Shown: positions 1 through 12,168 of the stretch, piece after piece
Position numbering within the stretch: the stretch's first letter is position 1
Layout of the letters: each line of letters starts with the position of its first letter
From: Undaria pinnatifida
Taxonomy: Eukaryota > Sar > Phaeophyceae > Laminariales > Alariaceae
Assembly: GCA_012845835.1 (NCBI GenBank)
Contig: JABAKD010000020.1
Span: 2,118,936-2,182,935 of the forward strand
Direction: 5' to 3'
Length of the DNA: 64,000 bases
Notes under the pieces: model-generated
Database searches by the model: none
The model's input: only the letters and a program-made list of their open reading frames with translations
What the model was told of the DNA's origin: nothing
Position numbers and translations under genes: made by a program

Positions 1-289
1 ATCATATCAACAAAATACTTGCACGGAGCCAAAACGCGTTAGTCCGATAGTCAAATTGTTATATATATTTAAAAAATGAAAAGAATGTTGTACAAGTATA
101 CATATACCTTGAATATTGAATATTTCTGTTATACCTGGCAGTATATGTTACACACGACAGAATGCCAAATTAACAGTTTTTTGTTTTGTTGCTTCTCCCC
201 CACGGCGTACTCGAATTATCGTCATTTATCGTTACGTTCTCTCGACACACAGGGACATCGTGCCACCTAGTCCTGCGCAGGCAGAATCA

Positions 290-2637
290 ATGGGACCCAA
301 GGAAACGTGGGCGTTGATCGCGCGAATTGCCGCCACGCTTGTCCGCGAGCTCGAGCCCCACAAGCTAGCAGAAGTGGAGCGAGGGTTGATGGGAATTGCT
401 TCGAGGGTCACAGGCACGACAGACCTGGAAATGGTCGTGCCTGAACTGATTGTTCTTCTTGGTGGGGACGGCAAAGCTCTCCGGGCTCTCAAGATGGTGA
501 GTCGAAATGCAACATGCACGACGGCCACCTGTTGAGTTAATGTATGGGTCCATTCGGACCTGCCAGCTCGCAGCTCTACTTATGTTGAGGGGCATGTAGT
601 TTTTGACGTGGTTAATATACCACTCATGACTAGAGCTAACGCAGCAGGTAACGAGCCAGAGGTACATGGTATAGCATGAACACCCTGGTGTGTGGAGCGT
701 ATACCAGTACATGTAAAAATTGGCCTCTTTATGTGGCCGGGAACGTGGCCGGGAAGGAGCGATTCACAAACGAGCAAGTACCCTTTTTCCAAGTTTCTGG
801 GTGCAACTGCCGCCCCTGTACTGTTCTGGTGAGTGTATGCTCTATATCACACATATTCTAATGTATAATAGAGTATGAATCGCACGAAGTTGTTTCATAT
901 GGTACAACGTGCATTACATGACTTTTTTTCATGACGATATGACGCACGAGGTCATAAGGCACGTTGTTGGTCGAAGGCGATGACTTCAACGACAGGGCAG
1001 CACCTTGGGCTGCTGTTTTCGAGTGCAGACTGCTTCCCAGACCACACACACATATCGTTGCTGGTGATGGTTTGATATTTTCGTTCTGATTTGTTGTGAA
1101 TATTGTTGTGGTTTCTTTCTTTGCCTGAAATGCGACGCTGCTTTGCAGGTGGATCAGGGTGTGGTGCTGCTGGGTGTGCACTACATGAAAGGAGGGGTGA
1201 CGAGGGGACTGCTCACCAAGGACGTGCGCTCGGCGGACGGGTGGCAAATCGGCATAGACGTTTTCGACCACGTGCAGGTGGGCGTCACGTCTTGAATGTT
1301 TAGAAATATTAATGGGAAGGGATGTCGGGTCGCTCGAGTCGATCGACTATCATCTTTAGCAGTTTTGAATGTTTGGGCCATGGACGTCTGTTGCGGAGTT
1401 CCTTTCCTCTCACCGCGAGAAATCAAGAGCTTACCTTTCAAACGCGCGAACAAGTGGTTTGTTTTTGAAACATTCATGTACACAACAGCGGTAGTGTCAT
1501 ACCTGGTAGGTGTAGTGGTATATATACTACACGAGTATCATACTCGTAGATGGTACCAGGTATGTATTAAGTCTTACTAACACTCGCGGTCGTCTGCTGC
1601 GCTGCGGCATAATTGATCGTTCTTTCATCGGACTAATTATACGTAGTGAAATCTGTGGAAGATCTTCGGCGGGTTTCCGCCGGCGCACGAAAATGCCAGA
1701 TATTGCTCCTGTTGTTGTTGTTGTTTGTTACAGCGTACGTACTCAGTGCAAGAGAAACGACACGCGGGACGTTTTTTGGATGTTTTCATGTTTTCCAAGC
1801 GGAAATGCGGGGCGTTTTCCAAGCGGCAGGCAGTACGAGCCAAATTGCCTTGTGGCCTGTCTGGCCCTTGCGCGTGCGTGTTGGTTGGCTGTAATAGGTT
1901 GCCTTTGCGGGTTACAAGACGAGCGGAAGAGTCGGCGAATGTTCGGCAAACTGCTATTCTAGAGTGTAGCGCGGAGCGAAGGACACGCACTCCGCTTCGG
2001 CATGACGCTTGTCCGCCAACTCACGGCGGCGTACGTAGGAGTATCTCTCACGAGTGGTGCAAGTAGCAGTGTCGTCCGTGAAAATATTCGGATGGCTTGA
2101 GTGTTGCAACCGATGCAACTTGAACATGGATATACATCAAGAGTATTTTTACAAGTACGAACCACGACACGAACAAAACGAACAAAGCGCATCGGAATGT
2201 TTGGCCGTGGCCTTCAGTCCTTTGATGACCTCCTTGGCAAGCTTCCTGGCGGCCATAAGTGTCACGGCGCTCCAATTCATCAAAAGCTCACCCCCCTCTC
2301 GGTTCGTCCTGCGTGCCGTCGCCTGTTTTGTTCGCGTCGGCTCCACGTTCGCATTATGTACCTTGTACCTTTTTATATACCCTTTGTACGCTGTACCTTG
2401 TATTGTACCCGTTGGCAGGTTTACCACAAGCGGCGAGAACAGTCGGTCGATATTTACGACGGAGCGAACAACCACTTCGAGCTCGACTTCGAGGTTCGAG
2501 CGACGTTCGACATCAACATGACGCAGCTCTCCGCGGCGGGGCTGCGCGTGCAGCGGCTGGTTTGCTCGCCGACGATGCAGCCTGAAATGAGGGTCCAGCT
2601 CGAGTCGCGCATCCTCGGAGACTTGATCGTTTTGTAA
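290..2637 (+). CDS. Three-exon gene of unknown function, 184 aa
   Basis: Exons are 290-496, 1149-1277 and 2419-2637. Both introns are GT-AG (donors GTGAGT and GTGGGC; acceptors TTTGCAG and TTGGCAG) and both are phase 0, so the three frames join without adjustment. The predicted protein has 69+43+72 residues. Exon 1 encodes an amphipathic helical segment rich in Leu, Ala and Glu. Exons 2 and 3 look like alternating strands (VVLLGVHY, FELDFEVRATFDINM). The start is the first ATG of the open exon 1 frame that gives an acidic, soluble N-terminus; an upstream in-frame ATG at 116 would add a Cys/Arg-rich stretch that does not look coding. I do not recognise the family. No signal peptide or membrane segment is visible. 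An extra small exon in the 1.1 kb second intron cannot be excluded. Confidence 0.6.
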
Positions 2638-4388
2638 AGGCCTGATTTGACTGACCACTCGTCGTCCATTGCTTTGTCTAAGAGGGCAAATTAAACCTAA
2701 AGGTTGATTTTGACGGCAAAAGTGCTGTTATGTCCGGTCCTTCCTTTTTCACGGGCAGGTAGCCCCACGTCGTCTGTCGATTCTATTCTATTATTATGTT
2801 TTTAGTATAGTGAGAGTATCCTTTGCACCAAAGGGCGGGGCGGCGTGCGCGGTCGTGTATGTGTACGTGTACATTCGGGTGTACCTCTAGTCGTACCATA
2901 CCGGTTGGCTTTTTTGTTGAGTGTATTTTTAGTGTACCATTATACTGTGCTATCATGGCTACGTACCGAAAAATGTTCATATTTTTCGATGTTGGAGTTG
3001 CTTAGCGCCACGCGCGAGCGAGCTTTGTTTTTTGTCCGTAGCCTTTTTGTGGCCCTTGTCCTGTGTTCCTGTTGTGTTCCTTTTGGCATCATCGTATGCA
3101 GTAGAGCCTCTCTCAGGGGAGGCGCACGCGATGTGGAGAAGAGGTTGAACCTTGCGTGTAGGTCTGATACAGGCAATCCGGTGAGCGCAGCAGGTAGAGT
3201 AGACTTGTACACACAGCATAGACTTGAGCAGTACGCACATATTTTTTATACTTTCGTGTTGTGTTTTAATATTATACACCAGGGTTATGCCAAGTACCAC
3301 ATGGCTGTTGAACTGGACCACCTGGAAACGGGTGCATTAAATGGGTGCATAACACTTAGGAGCTGCGGAGTAGGCGAGCGCCAATTCCACAAGCTCGATT
3401 ATAGTGGTAGCTCGTTAAGCTATCAAGAGCGCCGAGATCTTGACGCGTCCCTCACTGCGATTTCCTTGAAAACATAGTCTAGTGCGGTGAATCAGTTGTA
3501 CTCTAGAATCCAACGCGTTCCGTTTTAAGGGTCGGTGGTGGTGGGGAGTAGTGCTCCGAACTTATGAACAAATCCGTGTTTTATGGTTTGGAGGAAAGGT
3601 CGAACGCTTGTACTTTGGCAGTTTGGCTACTAATGTCAGCTGATCAAAATATTTATGGTGCGGCAGTACTTGAACAGCATGTATTTGCTGTTGTTTGTAT
3701 TTTGGTGTCTGGACTACTGCGTGATCTTGTTACACTTTTTGTGTTGCGTTGCGCTCCATGTTTTGGTCTCAAATTGTACACAAACATCTTGAGGCCTGGA
3801 TTACACAGCTTGTGCTCTTTGAGCCTAGCCGGGCAAAGTTGATGGTGGTGCATGAAGGCGATAGCCGAGATAAGCCAAGACGACCGAGTGTATTGTTTTA
3901 CGGCGGCGCATACTGAGCAAGGTTTTGCTTATAGACGGGGTAACATAAGAGAAGGAGCGGAAGCTATACTCGGCTCCAAAGCCTGCGCGTAACGCAGCTC
4001 AACTTACCCGCCGCAAACCTTAACCTCCTTAGCCTTACGTACTAAGGACTGCCTCTGGGGTGCGCTGCGCCTTATGAATCAAGCGTGAGGACAAACGGAA
4101 GCTTAATATTAAGATTTGAAAATGACTTGAGCCGTTACATGCCATGCATGATGTGAGCGGGGTTGAAGTGTAGTCGTCTTTTCTCCTTCATGATGGCATA
4201 TATTAAGCACGTTGACGGTACTAATTAATAATCTCTTTCGGAATGCCTTCTCGACGCTGGACGCTCTGGTACCCGGTGCATTTAGTGATGCTGCACGCTA
4301 CGTAAAATCGGTGTAAAAAAACGGACACTCATATCAGCTGGGTCAACTCTTTGGTAGCTCGAAGGGTGACGCGAACTGTCGTTGCCCC
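2638..4388. other. Convergent intergenic region
   Basis: This stretch lies between the 3' ends of two convergent genes. I see no exon with convincing splice sites and no repeat found elsewhere in the window. The open frames here are short and of non-coding composition. Confidence 0.5.
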
Positions 4389-7300
4389 TTATCGCCACGT
4401 AGAAGGGCATCGCGGCTCAAAGTAGAGCATGTTCGCCATCAACATCAAGTGATCCGATGGAAACCTATCGTTGGGGATCTGATGTCTCACTATTTTTGAG
4501 TTCTCGCGCAAGTACGGCAACCACTCCCCCCTAAACCCTTGCGCAGAAGACTGTCGCCGCCAGTCCTTCGGCGTCTTGGACCCCGGTGCCGGAGCCAGCT
4601 CGGTCTGCTGGACATCTCGTCCCTCGAGGCTCCCCAATTCCGGAACGGACAGCACTTCCAGCGGCAACAAGCAATTCGCGCTGAAAAAAATGTAGTCGAC
4701 CGTCCCAGAATAGGTATCACAGAGCGTCGTAAACGTTGGCTCCCCACCGGAGCTGTACGACATGTACGCACTCCTGAGACCTAGCGCGTGTTTCTGCCGC
4801 TCGCTCCTCGCCCCGCTCACGTTCAAGGCAGCAAGTCTAAATAAAACGCTAGTTTCTCTCTCGGAATCTGCCCCCGCCGGCAATCCTTCTACTTTTGACC
4901 CCGCACGCTCGCCAGGGGGAGATGACGCGCCGTTCGCGCAGGAGTCAAGATGATCTCCAATTATCTCTGTTCTACAAAATTTTGGTTCCGCTTTACCCCT
5001 TGTACGTGCTTCGATCCTTCTCGCCGAGCTCGCATCCTCAAGAATATGCAATTGCGACGGGTGCCCATCCCCCCTCCCGTCATCGGCCTCTGATACGAAG
5101 CCGCTCGCATCCCCGACGCTTTGCTCATCACGCGACACCACCGCGGTGGTGGAGCCCGTGTCGTCATCCACGGCGAGAGCAGCAAGGTCAACATGGTCCC
5201 GTGCACCATTTTTTTCTCTTCGTCGTCTCCGCCGCCCTGTCGAGGAGCTAGCGACACCAGGGGAGGTTTTTTTCGGGGTAGCCTCCATTATGGGGAACCC
5301 ATTGTCAGTGCGGACGTTGGCAGAGTGGGGGTGGAGCGCCGCATCGGAATATCGCGGCGTCATGCCCGAAACAGAGTTAAAGGGATGGAGTTTCTCCGCG
5401 ACTAAATCTACCATCCCATCAACCTTCACCAACTTCCGCAACTCGTACGCTCGGGGACAAGCGAGCTTTTCCTCGGTCCTTTGTCGGACTGCTTTGAGTT
5501 CTCTCTCCCGTATAATTTTGACGGAGGCTGCCCCAAGAAGCACCCTGCTTTCCGGATCGTTGCCTGCAATGCGCGGCATACAGACAGGCTCTGAACGCTC
5601 GCTCCAGGGGCCTTGACCGAGGCTGTTCACGGCCGCGACCCTGAACTCATACGCCACGCCCGAGCTGAGGCCTGTGACAGTGAAAGACCGGAGAGGGTTC
5701 TGCTCCGACTTAAACTTACCCCCCTCCGTCTCGACAAGGTCATACCCCACGCAATCCGATTCACGGATGCCTACGCTTTCCCCCGAGAGAAAACGGCTAC
5801 CCCCCGGAACCCAAAGCACCTTGTATAGATCGATCGCAGGGCTGAGGGACTCGCTGTTTTCCTGGGGGACGGGCCATCGAACCAGCGCCGTGCTCGTGGA
5901 GAGGGGTTCAACGAGGGGCTTACCGGGGGGTCCTGGCTGTGAGGGCTCTTGGGGCTCAACGCCTTTGCAGAGAATCTCATACACGCCGCTGCTGGGCGCG
6001 CAGTTCATCGTTCCGCACAGAATTACCGGAAGATGGAAGTCGGAGTTAAAAGCTTCGATGGTTCGAGTCAGACCACGCGCTTGTAGAGAGCGCACCGCAT
6101 CTCCTTGAGGCCCCTGTTCGTGAAACAGCTCGGTGCACACGATGCATGCGCCCGTTGGAAAGTTGGAGCCTTGCCACGGTTGAAGAAGCGCCATTAGTGC
6201 GACGTTGTCACTCATCACGACTTTTCCCGCAAGCAGGCGATCCTCTTCGTGCTCTCCAAGCCTGAAACACATTAAGAAGCATTATGCGTATGTCAAATGA
6301 GTGGAGGTTTGGCTTGTCCATTTTTGCCGTCTGCAATTACTGGATCCAGCAAGTACAAGCAATGTTTACTGCAAGACAACATGGATGAACTCTTTTTGGC
6401 CAGCTGTACACGATATAGCATTCTGGTAATAGCATATAAGCGTGGAAAGGTTTAGAGGGTTTGCTTCGAGGCACAGCATACTGTCGCTATCTACGATGCC
6501 AGGAGTGCTTGAACCAACAACTCAAACAACAAGCAGACGTGAGACGTGAGACGGCGGTTTCATTTCGAGCAATTTCGAACATCGAAAACCAATCAATTTC
6601 CAAGGCCGATCGTCAATTCTCGGATTAACTAAGCTCGTAATGTGGTACGTAGTGGGAAGCTGGTTAGTATGTCCTACTGTCGCTAACCCCCCCCCCCCCC
6701 CCCCCCCCCGACCCGTATCCAGGGGGCCAGTACATTTCAATCAAGGATCGACCATATATATAGATTGGATCCTTATTTAAGTGTGACCTGTTTAACTCCA
6801 GTTCTTCGCTTCGTAATAAATCGAACACGTCGCGCTTCCAGGCAATCACAACTCCATCTCGGCGCACTCCCGCTCTGCTGGTCCTTTGCTTGTATAGGCT
6901 GTCGTACCCGGCGCCAGTTAACTGCGGCCCCCACCACTGTTGAAATGATTCAACATCTTGAAGACACAGCACATCGGCTCTGAGGTGGCGGTTCACGAAA
7001 ATATGACGGAGCTTGCAACGATGAGTTTCGGGTATATATTCAATCGGTCGAACCCGCAAAAAAAAATATAAAGCACGCAATACGCAACAGAGCGTGCCAA
7101 CCGGCAAGGCGAAATCATTCGCTGATCGTAATGGTAGTCAGTTGCAGGCATCTTATTCGCATGTTCATACTATCATTTTATACAAATATTTTTAGGACGT
7201 CAGCTGTGAGTTCGACGAATTTCGGGTCAATACTCATCTTTACAAGCTGCGTTGTTGATACTCGTAATATACTATATGGGTGAGTTTTTATTGGAAGGGG

Positions 7301-10095
7301 TCCTATTTTCTAATATATACTCCGTATATATATATATTATAAAAATACAAATACACTCCAGCTGTGAGATCGAAGATTTTGTCGAAACTCATCTTTGCAA
7401 GCTGTATGTGATACTCCGACCGCGCGTATTACGGGTTGTTTGTCCTCATTAAGGATGTGGGTCGGCGACCCCCCTTGCAACTACAGTGTAGCTATCAGGG
7501 TCAATAGGGTGATGTTAGTCAGTCCGTGCGCGGAAACTACAAAACCCGTTTTTGAGGGAGACACAACCTGACAGCTGTGGAAGGAAATGCTTTATTTTAT
7601 CAAGCGAATCCTGTAAGTCGAATAACCGGTGAGGGGAGGGCGGAGTTTTTAAGGACGTGGGGGCCTGGGTTTGATCAAGAGGGAGCGGGGGGGGGGGGGG
7701 GGGGGGGGCAGCTCAATCTGTACGTGGAAACAATAAATCCTATCCTGTAAGTCGTACAACCAGTGAGGAGAGGGCGGAGCGTTCGAGGGGGTAGGGGTAG
7801 GGGTGGGGGGGGGAGGGAGGGGGAGGGGGGAGAAAGGGTGTTTTAAACAACATCAGGTCGCATAGATATAGGGGTTTGCTATACGCGTGGTGCTAGGTCT
7901 AGGCGATGGTGCGGGTGGTGGGGAAAGAGGGGGCGTTGGGGGGGGGGGGTGGGGGTGAATTGCAGCAGCGGCATGGATGGCTCTAGAAAGATATAATGAG
8001 GTGATATCAAGTGCGTGGAATTGTTTATTACTCTGGCAGATTTCGATGTTAGGTGGGGCGTTTGAGCAAGGGGCAGCGGAGAAAAAAAATAGGGGGGGGG
8101 GAGGGGAAGGGTTTTCAAGAGGTTTAGGTCACATAATATAAAAATACACTCCAGCTGTGAGATCGAATATTTGGTCGAAACTTATCTTTATATATGTTTT
8201 GCTGTTCACCATTATAACGGTTAGTAGTGTTGGTATTTTTACTTTAGGTGGGGAATTTGGAGCTAAATCTGACGTCATACCAATTTTATAATTTTTTTTT
8301 ACTGTAGTTTCCACTATAGACTAGACTACTGCTGTTAAGATACGGCCTCGAAAGGCCTGTAGGTATCCGAATTTGAGATCATTTGGATGGGTTTCGTATG
8401 ATAAGGTTGGCGGTTTATATTCGGGGAAGTTAGGAATTAGATCGGAGGCACGCGCCTCCGATCTCAGAAGCTATCCCGGGCTCTGGTGGAAACGAATAAA
8501 GCTACATCTCTACGAAGGAACGAAAGTGAGTACTCTCCGAGGACCTGCTCAATTGGCAGACCTGCAGGGGGCACTCTGTGTCCCCACCTATTAATTTCTA
8601 TTATCGTATGTATGGTAGGTGGTTTATTTTGCTTTTTCTCTGCTTTAATACCTTAATGAGGACACACAACTCGTAATGCGCGCGATCGGAGTATCACACA
8701 CAGCTTGCGAAGATGAGTTTCGACGAAATCTTCGATCTCACAGCTGGAGTGTATTTTCATTTTTTATAATATCGGGAGGAGTACGAATACACAGCAGTAC
8801 AGAGCATTGCTAGTTATCTAGACTAATATGTTAATATTAATACAGCATTCGAGAATAAAAGTCGGCTACTCCCCCCCCAAAAAAACTGTGGGACACGAAG
8901 CCACTGCTGTTCCAAATTGATACGCTGTCACTCTGTCATTTATAACGGATTGCCCGCGTAGACTCAAAGGTCCGCAACAAACGAAACGAACCTCTCGGAA
9001 TATTCGCCGTAATTACGTAATTGCGAACCAGGGCACACGTGAAAGGTATGATACGGGCAAATCGCAGCTAAAATCAAACCCCAGTGAGCTGATGTTCGAC
9101 TGAGAAGGTGTTCTAACTACACGAGCGCCTGTTTATGCTGCCGTTGTTCATCGTCGCCACCCGAATGATCTAGGCCGGGGATGCAGTAGAAACCGACAAG
9201 CCTCACGAAGCGAAACCAGCTATGCTACCATCATCCCGTACGTTCTACACGTACCAGGGTATATCGTCATCGAGGAGTCAGACGGCGGGGGACAAATTGA
9301 GAGTGAGCGTGCTCGTCCGCACGAACGAGTAAAGAGGGCATCATAGATCACATGCTGGGGGAACAATTTGGGGTCGCACGTTCTCGTTTATCACACGACG
9401 AGTAGAAACAAAGCAGCATGACTACAATGGGACCCGAAGGGTGCGCCAGCTAGCGTTGGGCTGCGAAAGCAACTGAGTTAAATCGACACACGACGCGTAT
9501 GAAAATACGTGGAAGTGTGGTGAGCTAAAGCTTTATTTTTCCCCATCCGCCGGAGGATGAAGAAAAAAAAAAAAAAATGACGACGAAATCTCTACCTCCC
9601 TCACCGTACACTGAATATCTCTCTGAGAAGGATCTCTCGCCGTCGACCCCAATTGAGCACCGACGGCGGGCAATTACGGACCCGCACGCTGTTAGAGTCC
9701 GCCAGCACGTTGTACGACACCACGGATACCTTCAGAGGTACCTTCAGCGGAACCTTCAGAGGTACCTTCAGCGGAACCTTCAGAGGTACCTGAAGAGATA
9801 CCTGAAGAGGTGACCACTCCTTCTCCTTTGCCCTCGCATCCGCCGATGTTTTGATACCACTACTACTTCTGCTGTCTTCAGCCGCAGCGATATCTGGGTG
9901 GCGCGGCTGCACAGATAGGAGCGTCCTTGCTCCCCATGGCTCGCTTTCGTGCGTGAAAGGAGTGTCGTACGTTTGCACTACTTTGGCCTTGACACGCATC
10001 GCTTTCGGCTGTCGGTGCTTGCATGTACCTGGTATGTGCGGAAGTGCGTAGTCGTGTGCGCAGTCACAGACGACGTGGGGAGGGTTGTTTTTCAC
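4389..10095 (-). CDS. CCR4/nocturnin-like EEP-fold protein with inserted fibronectin III domain
   Basis: Three exons on the minus strand: 10095-9605, 6979-6788 and 6261-4389. The junctions (cg|gtgagg to ctcag|a; aacag|gtcaca to tttcag|g) rebuild family motifs exactly: the helix LLREI runs into RADVLCLQ, and LELN runs into RLGEHEED. The product is about 851 aa. Order of parts: a low-complexity N-terminus, a VPLK tetrapeptide repeat encoded by a 12-nt repeat, SYNVLAD, RADVLCLQDVE, SDNVALM, VILCGTMNCAPSS, a fibronectin III domain (PGPPGKP to SEPVCMPR), a long disordered Ser/Asp/Arg-rich insert, then VDYIFFS and FPSDHLML. Family members are Mg-dependent 3'-5' exonucleases that shorten poly(A) or act on nucleotides. 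Here the catalytic Glu of LQEVE is Asp and the Asp of GDFN is Thr, so activity is doubtful. The Asn of YNVL and the Asp/His of SDH remain. The start codon is uncertain; a further 5' exon is possible. Confidence 0.85.
6687..6709. repeat. Homopolymer C tract
   Basis: An uninterrupted run of C lies in the second intron of the CCR4-like gene. Its exact length in an assembly is unreliable. A similar G run lies at 7687-7708 inside the TIR element. Confidence 0.9.
7010..7062 (-). repeat. Degenerate TIR-family end motif beside an exon
   Basis: This is a decayed copy of the GCTTGCAA...GATGAGTTT...TTCAATCGGTCG end motif that recurs through the window. It sits about 30 bp upstream of the exon 2 acceptor of the CCR4-like gene, inside intron 1. 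Confidence 0.5.
7196..7255 (+). repeat. Single TIR-family end motif
   Basis: The copy begins GACGTCAGCTGTGAGT and ends in the ACTCATCTTTACAAGCTGCG block. It matches the termini of the larger element that starts about 80 bp downstream. Confidence 0.6.
7334..8771. mobile_element. Non-autonomous TIR DNA transposon, about 1.4 kb
   Basis: The ends are inverted repeats of roughly 115 bp. The left end (from ATTATAAAAAT, then ACACTCCAGCTGTGAGATCG) and the reverse complement of the right end (8655-8771) match through the GTCGAAACTCATCTT, AAGCTGT and GATACTCCGA blocks and on to TCCTCATTAAGG. The interior has G-rich direct repeats (around 7600-7650, 7740-7800 and 7840-8100), a G tract at 7687-7708 and an internal degenerate copy of the end motif at 8135-8195. 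No transposase-like frame is seen; the 73-codon frame at 8373-8594 matches nothing I know. The element lies wholly in intron 1 of the CCR4-like gene. I could not define a target-site duplication because both flanks are AT-rich. Confidence 0.75.
8772..9447. other. Intronic sequence without recognised features
   Basis: This is the remaining part of intron 1 of the CCR4-like gene between the TIR element and the retroposed sequence. I see no exon and no repeated unit. Confidence 0.4.
9448..9577 (+). mobile_element. Short retroposed sequence with A tail, copy 1
   Basis: It starts AGCTAGCGTTGGGCTGCG and ends in CCGCCGGAGGATGAAG followed by about 15 A. A near-identical inverted copy lies at 48894-49017, where it has a 9 bp target-site duplication. 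No duplication is evident around this copy. The tail ends only about 27 bp from the exon 1 donor of the CCR4-like gene. Confidence 0.7.
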
Positions 10096-10257
10096 GCCAT
10101 TTCCCTGGCCGGAGGAACTATCGTACCGTACCGCAACACACGTACAGCTATGCTACCATATGATACACACGACTACTCGTAAACTCATAACTCGCAGCGT
10201 CCACGTAGGAGTGTAGGAGAACGGCAAAGGGCAAACAGCAAACGGCAGATGATCGGT

Positions 10258-10300
10258 AGCAAACAAAGTCGGCACAACTTGTACCGTTTCAGACCGAGAA
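10258..10300 (+). repeat. Dispersed repeat fragment shared with 32.4 kb
   Basis: The AACAAAGTCGGCACAACTTG...CCGTTTCAGACCGA block also occurs at 32399-32434 in the same orientation. At both places it lies next to TIR-family end motifs, so it may be an internal part of that family. Confidence 0.55.
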
Positions 10301-10311
10301 TACAACAACTC

Positions 10312-10830
10312 AGCTTGCACAGTTGCAAAGATGAGCTCAACAACAACCATTCAATCGGTTGTACTCACAGCTGACTTTTTTCAATTATTTTTATAAAAAA
10401 ACATCAACTATTCAATCGGTCGCACTCACAGATGACGTTTTTCCACGCAACTTGCAAGATTGAGTTTCAACCATTCAATCGGTCGTACTCACAGATGACG
10501 TTTTTCAATTTTTAACGACCTCACGTAAAGGTTGTTTGTGAAGCTGTGTAATAACAAACAGATTTTTCACAAAAACCATATTATCATAAATGAAACACAT
10601 CTAATAATGTACCACGCAGCTTGCCAAGTTGAGTTTGAACCATTCAATCGCTCGTACTCACAGCTGACGTGTGAAAAATAAAAAAAGTGAAGCTCTAGCT
10701 GTGTATTAACAACCAGGTTTAATTCACAAACACCACATCATAAATTACACACCCAGATCTAATAATGTACCACGCAGCTGGCAAAGTTGAGCTTCAACCA
10801 TTTAATCGGTGGTACTCACAGCTGACGTAT
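10312..10830 (-). repeat. Array of five TIR-family end motifs
   Basis: There are five copies, all in one orientation, at about 10312-10380, 10400-10440, 10446-10505, 10605-10670 and 10762-10830. Each runs from GCAGCTTGCAA...GTTGAG through TTCAATCGGT to CACAGCTGACGT. They are spaced by AT-rich segments that are partly repeated (AACAAACAGATTT, CACATCTAATAATGTACC). Clustered sub-terminal repeats like these are typical of foldback-type TIR elements. The mirrored orientation is found at 16688-16812. Confidence 0.75.
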
Positions 10831-10846
10831 TTCAATTTATATCGTA

Positions 10847-11430
10847 TTTTTTTTTTTTTTTTTTTTCAGCACACTTTCACTTTCCAGCTTCTGGACAAGC
10901 CGTGGTCACAGGTGTCATCCCTTCTCCTCCCCGGTTCTTGCCTTCAATTTTTATCGCGCATAGGGTTCAGCAATCCCACTGCTCGTCGATTGTACATCGA
11001 ATGTTGCTAACTCACGCTCTCGCGCTTTCCGCAAGTCAATTTGTCCACAAGAAAAAGTCCCAACGAATTTATTCGAGAATGCACTCGGCGGGGCTCGAAC
11101 TCACGAAACTGACCTATGACCCAGGCTACGGTAAGGGGGTCCCTTTTTGGGCCTTGAATTTCAGTGGCTAGGGGTCACTCGCGCGAGTAACCCCTTTGTT
11201 ATTTAGCGATCTTACGTTTTCTTCATGTTTTATGTTGAAATAAATCCGCAATGCAACGGTAATCTAAGCTGCTCCAAAACAACTGCCTAAACCATTATCA
11301 TCCGTGAGGTACAGAGTCACTCGTGCGACTTGCTCAAACTCATCAGTGAAAACGGGGGTACCCCCCCTACCGTAGCCTTGGTCCTATACCAGGCTCGAGA
11401 ATAAGCTGATACGCCACCGGGGCGACCGGC
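10847..11430 (-). mobile_element. tRNA-derived SINE (interrupted by a MITE)
   Basis: On the minus strand the element opens with a tRNA-like head (GGTGGCGTATCAGCTTAT as A-box region; GAGTTCGAGCC as B box). Its body shares the block CGCGATAAAAATTGAAGGCA with the copies at 41.8 and 53.6 kb. It ends in about 20 A (T run at 10847-10867). A TATCGTA duplication (10840-10846 and 11431-11437, plus strand) flanks it. The 266 bp MITE at 11118-11383 split it inside the tRNA-like part; without the MITE and its duplication the SINE is about 314 bp. It inserted beside a TIR end motif. Confidence 0.85.
11118..11383 (+). mobile_element. MITE copy A with CTAT target duplication
   Basis: 266 bp, starting GACCCAGGCTACGGTA and ending TACCGTAGCCTTGGTC. 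CTAT at 11114-11117 is duplicated at 11384-11387. The interior holds the palindrome TCACTCGCGCGAGTAACC and no coding frame. The host site is the tRNA-like head of a SINE. Confidence 0.95.
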
Positions 11431-11437
11431 TATCGTA

Positions 11438-12168
11438 TATGAGGGCTTGGGATAACTCACGTTCGACTCGCAACTTGCAACTATTAATACTTATCTTCTT
11501 GTTCTTCGTAGCGTGGAGGACACGCCAGGTTGGAGCAAGGTTCGACGGCGAACCAAGCGACGGTAACGATAGAGAAGTGCCTTGAGGCAACGAAAGGTGC
11601 TTCGCAGGCAAAACAGAGAGTCGACAGAGATTACTTGTCAGCGGGAAACGTGATTACCCGCCTCTCTGGCATCAGAATCTACGGAAACTCCACGACCACT
11701 TTTAGTACAACAAGACACGACATCCAATACCTCTGGAACGGCTATCGTTCATACAAATCTTCACGAGAAGATCTGTCTACGTAACGGTAGAAGAAGGTGT
11801 ACCTGGAACCCATATATATACCGGTTTTTTTTGTAAATATATATATATATATATATTTTTATAGAAAAAATTTTACGTATTTTTTTTATAAAAAAAATTA
11901 TAACATCTGATTCAGTAACCAGTAATAACGCGGTGGAACATGGAACCAATTTCACGACTCACACAGCTCAATAATTCAACGTTCCCTGCTCACGGCAGTC
12001 TCACTGCTGCTGTGTGTTGCCGTCAGCGCTCACCACGCATCAAACCTGTTACCTGCTACCAGGCCTGTAGACGGCACGCCGTGAAAACGAACCAGCACGA
12101 TTGCAGCAGTCGTCGTGTCGTCGTATACTATTATTTTATAAAAAAATATAAAAATTGAAAAACGTCAG
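11438..12168. other. Repeat-rich region with no recognised gene
   Basis: A 84-codon frame at 11530-11784 (+) is open but unrecognised and of low coding confidence. 11820-11905 is an AT-rich stretch with a TA dinucleotide run. The part from about 11930 to 12130 resembles 32475-32690 (shared TCAACGTTCCCT.CTCAC.GCAGT) and is a diverged dispersed repeat. The last 40 bases are the outer edge of a TIR-family end that the LTR element split. Confidence 0.45.
12164..12168 (+). other. Target-site duplication of the LTR retroelement, left
   Basis: GTCAG here is repeated at 16688-16692. Joining the flanks restores the repeat-family end motif AAAAACGTCAGCTGTGAG, which shows that the element landed inside a TIR-family terminus. 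Confidence 0.9.

Noticed and set aside
2101-2637. 178-codon single-exon start for the first gene
   Set aside because: The upstream part has no coding character, while a TTGGCAG acceptor at 2418 joins in phase with the two preceding exons.
8373-8594. Possible transposase frame in the 1.4 kb TIR element
   Set aside because: 73 codons with no catalytic pattern and no similarity I recognise; too short for a transposase.
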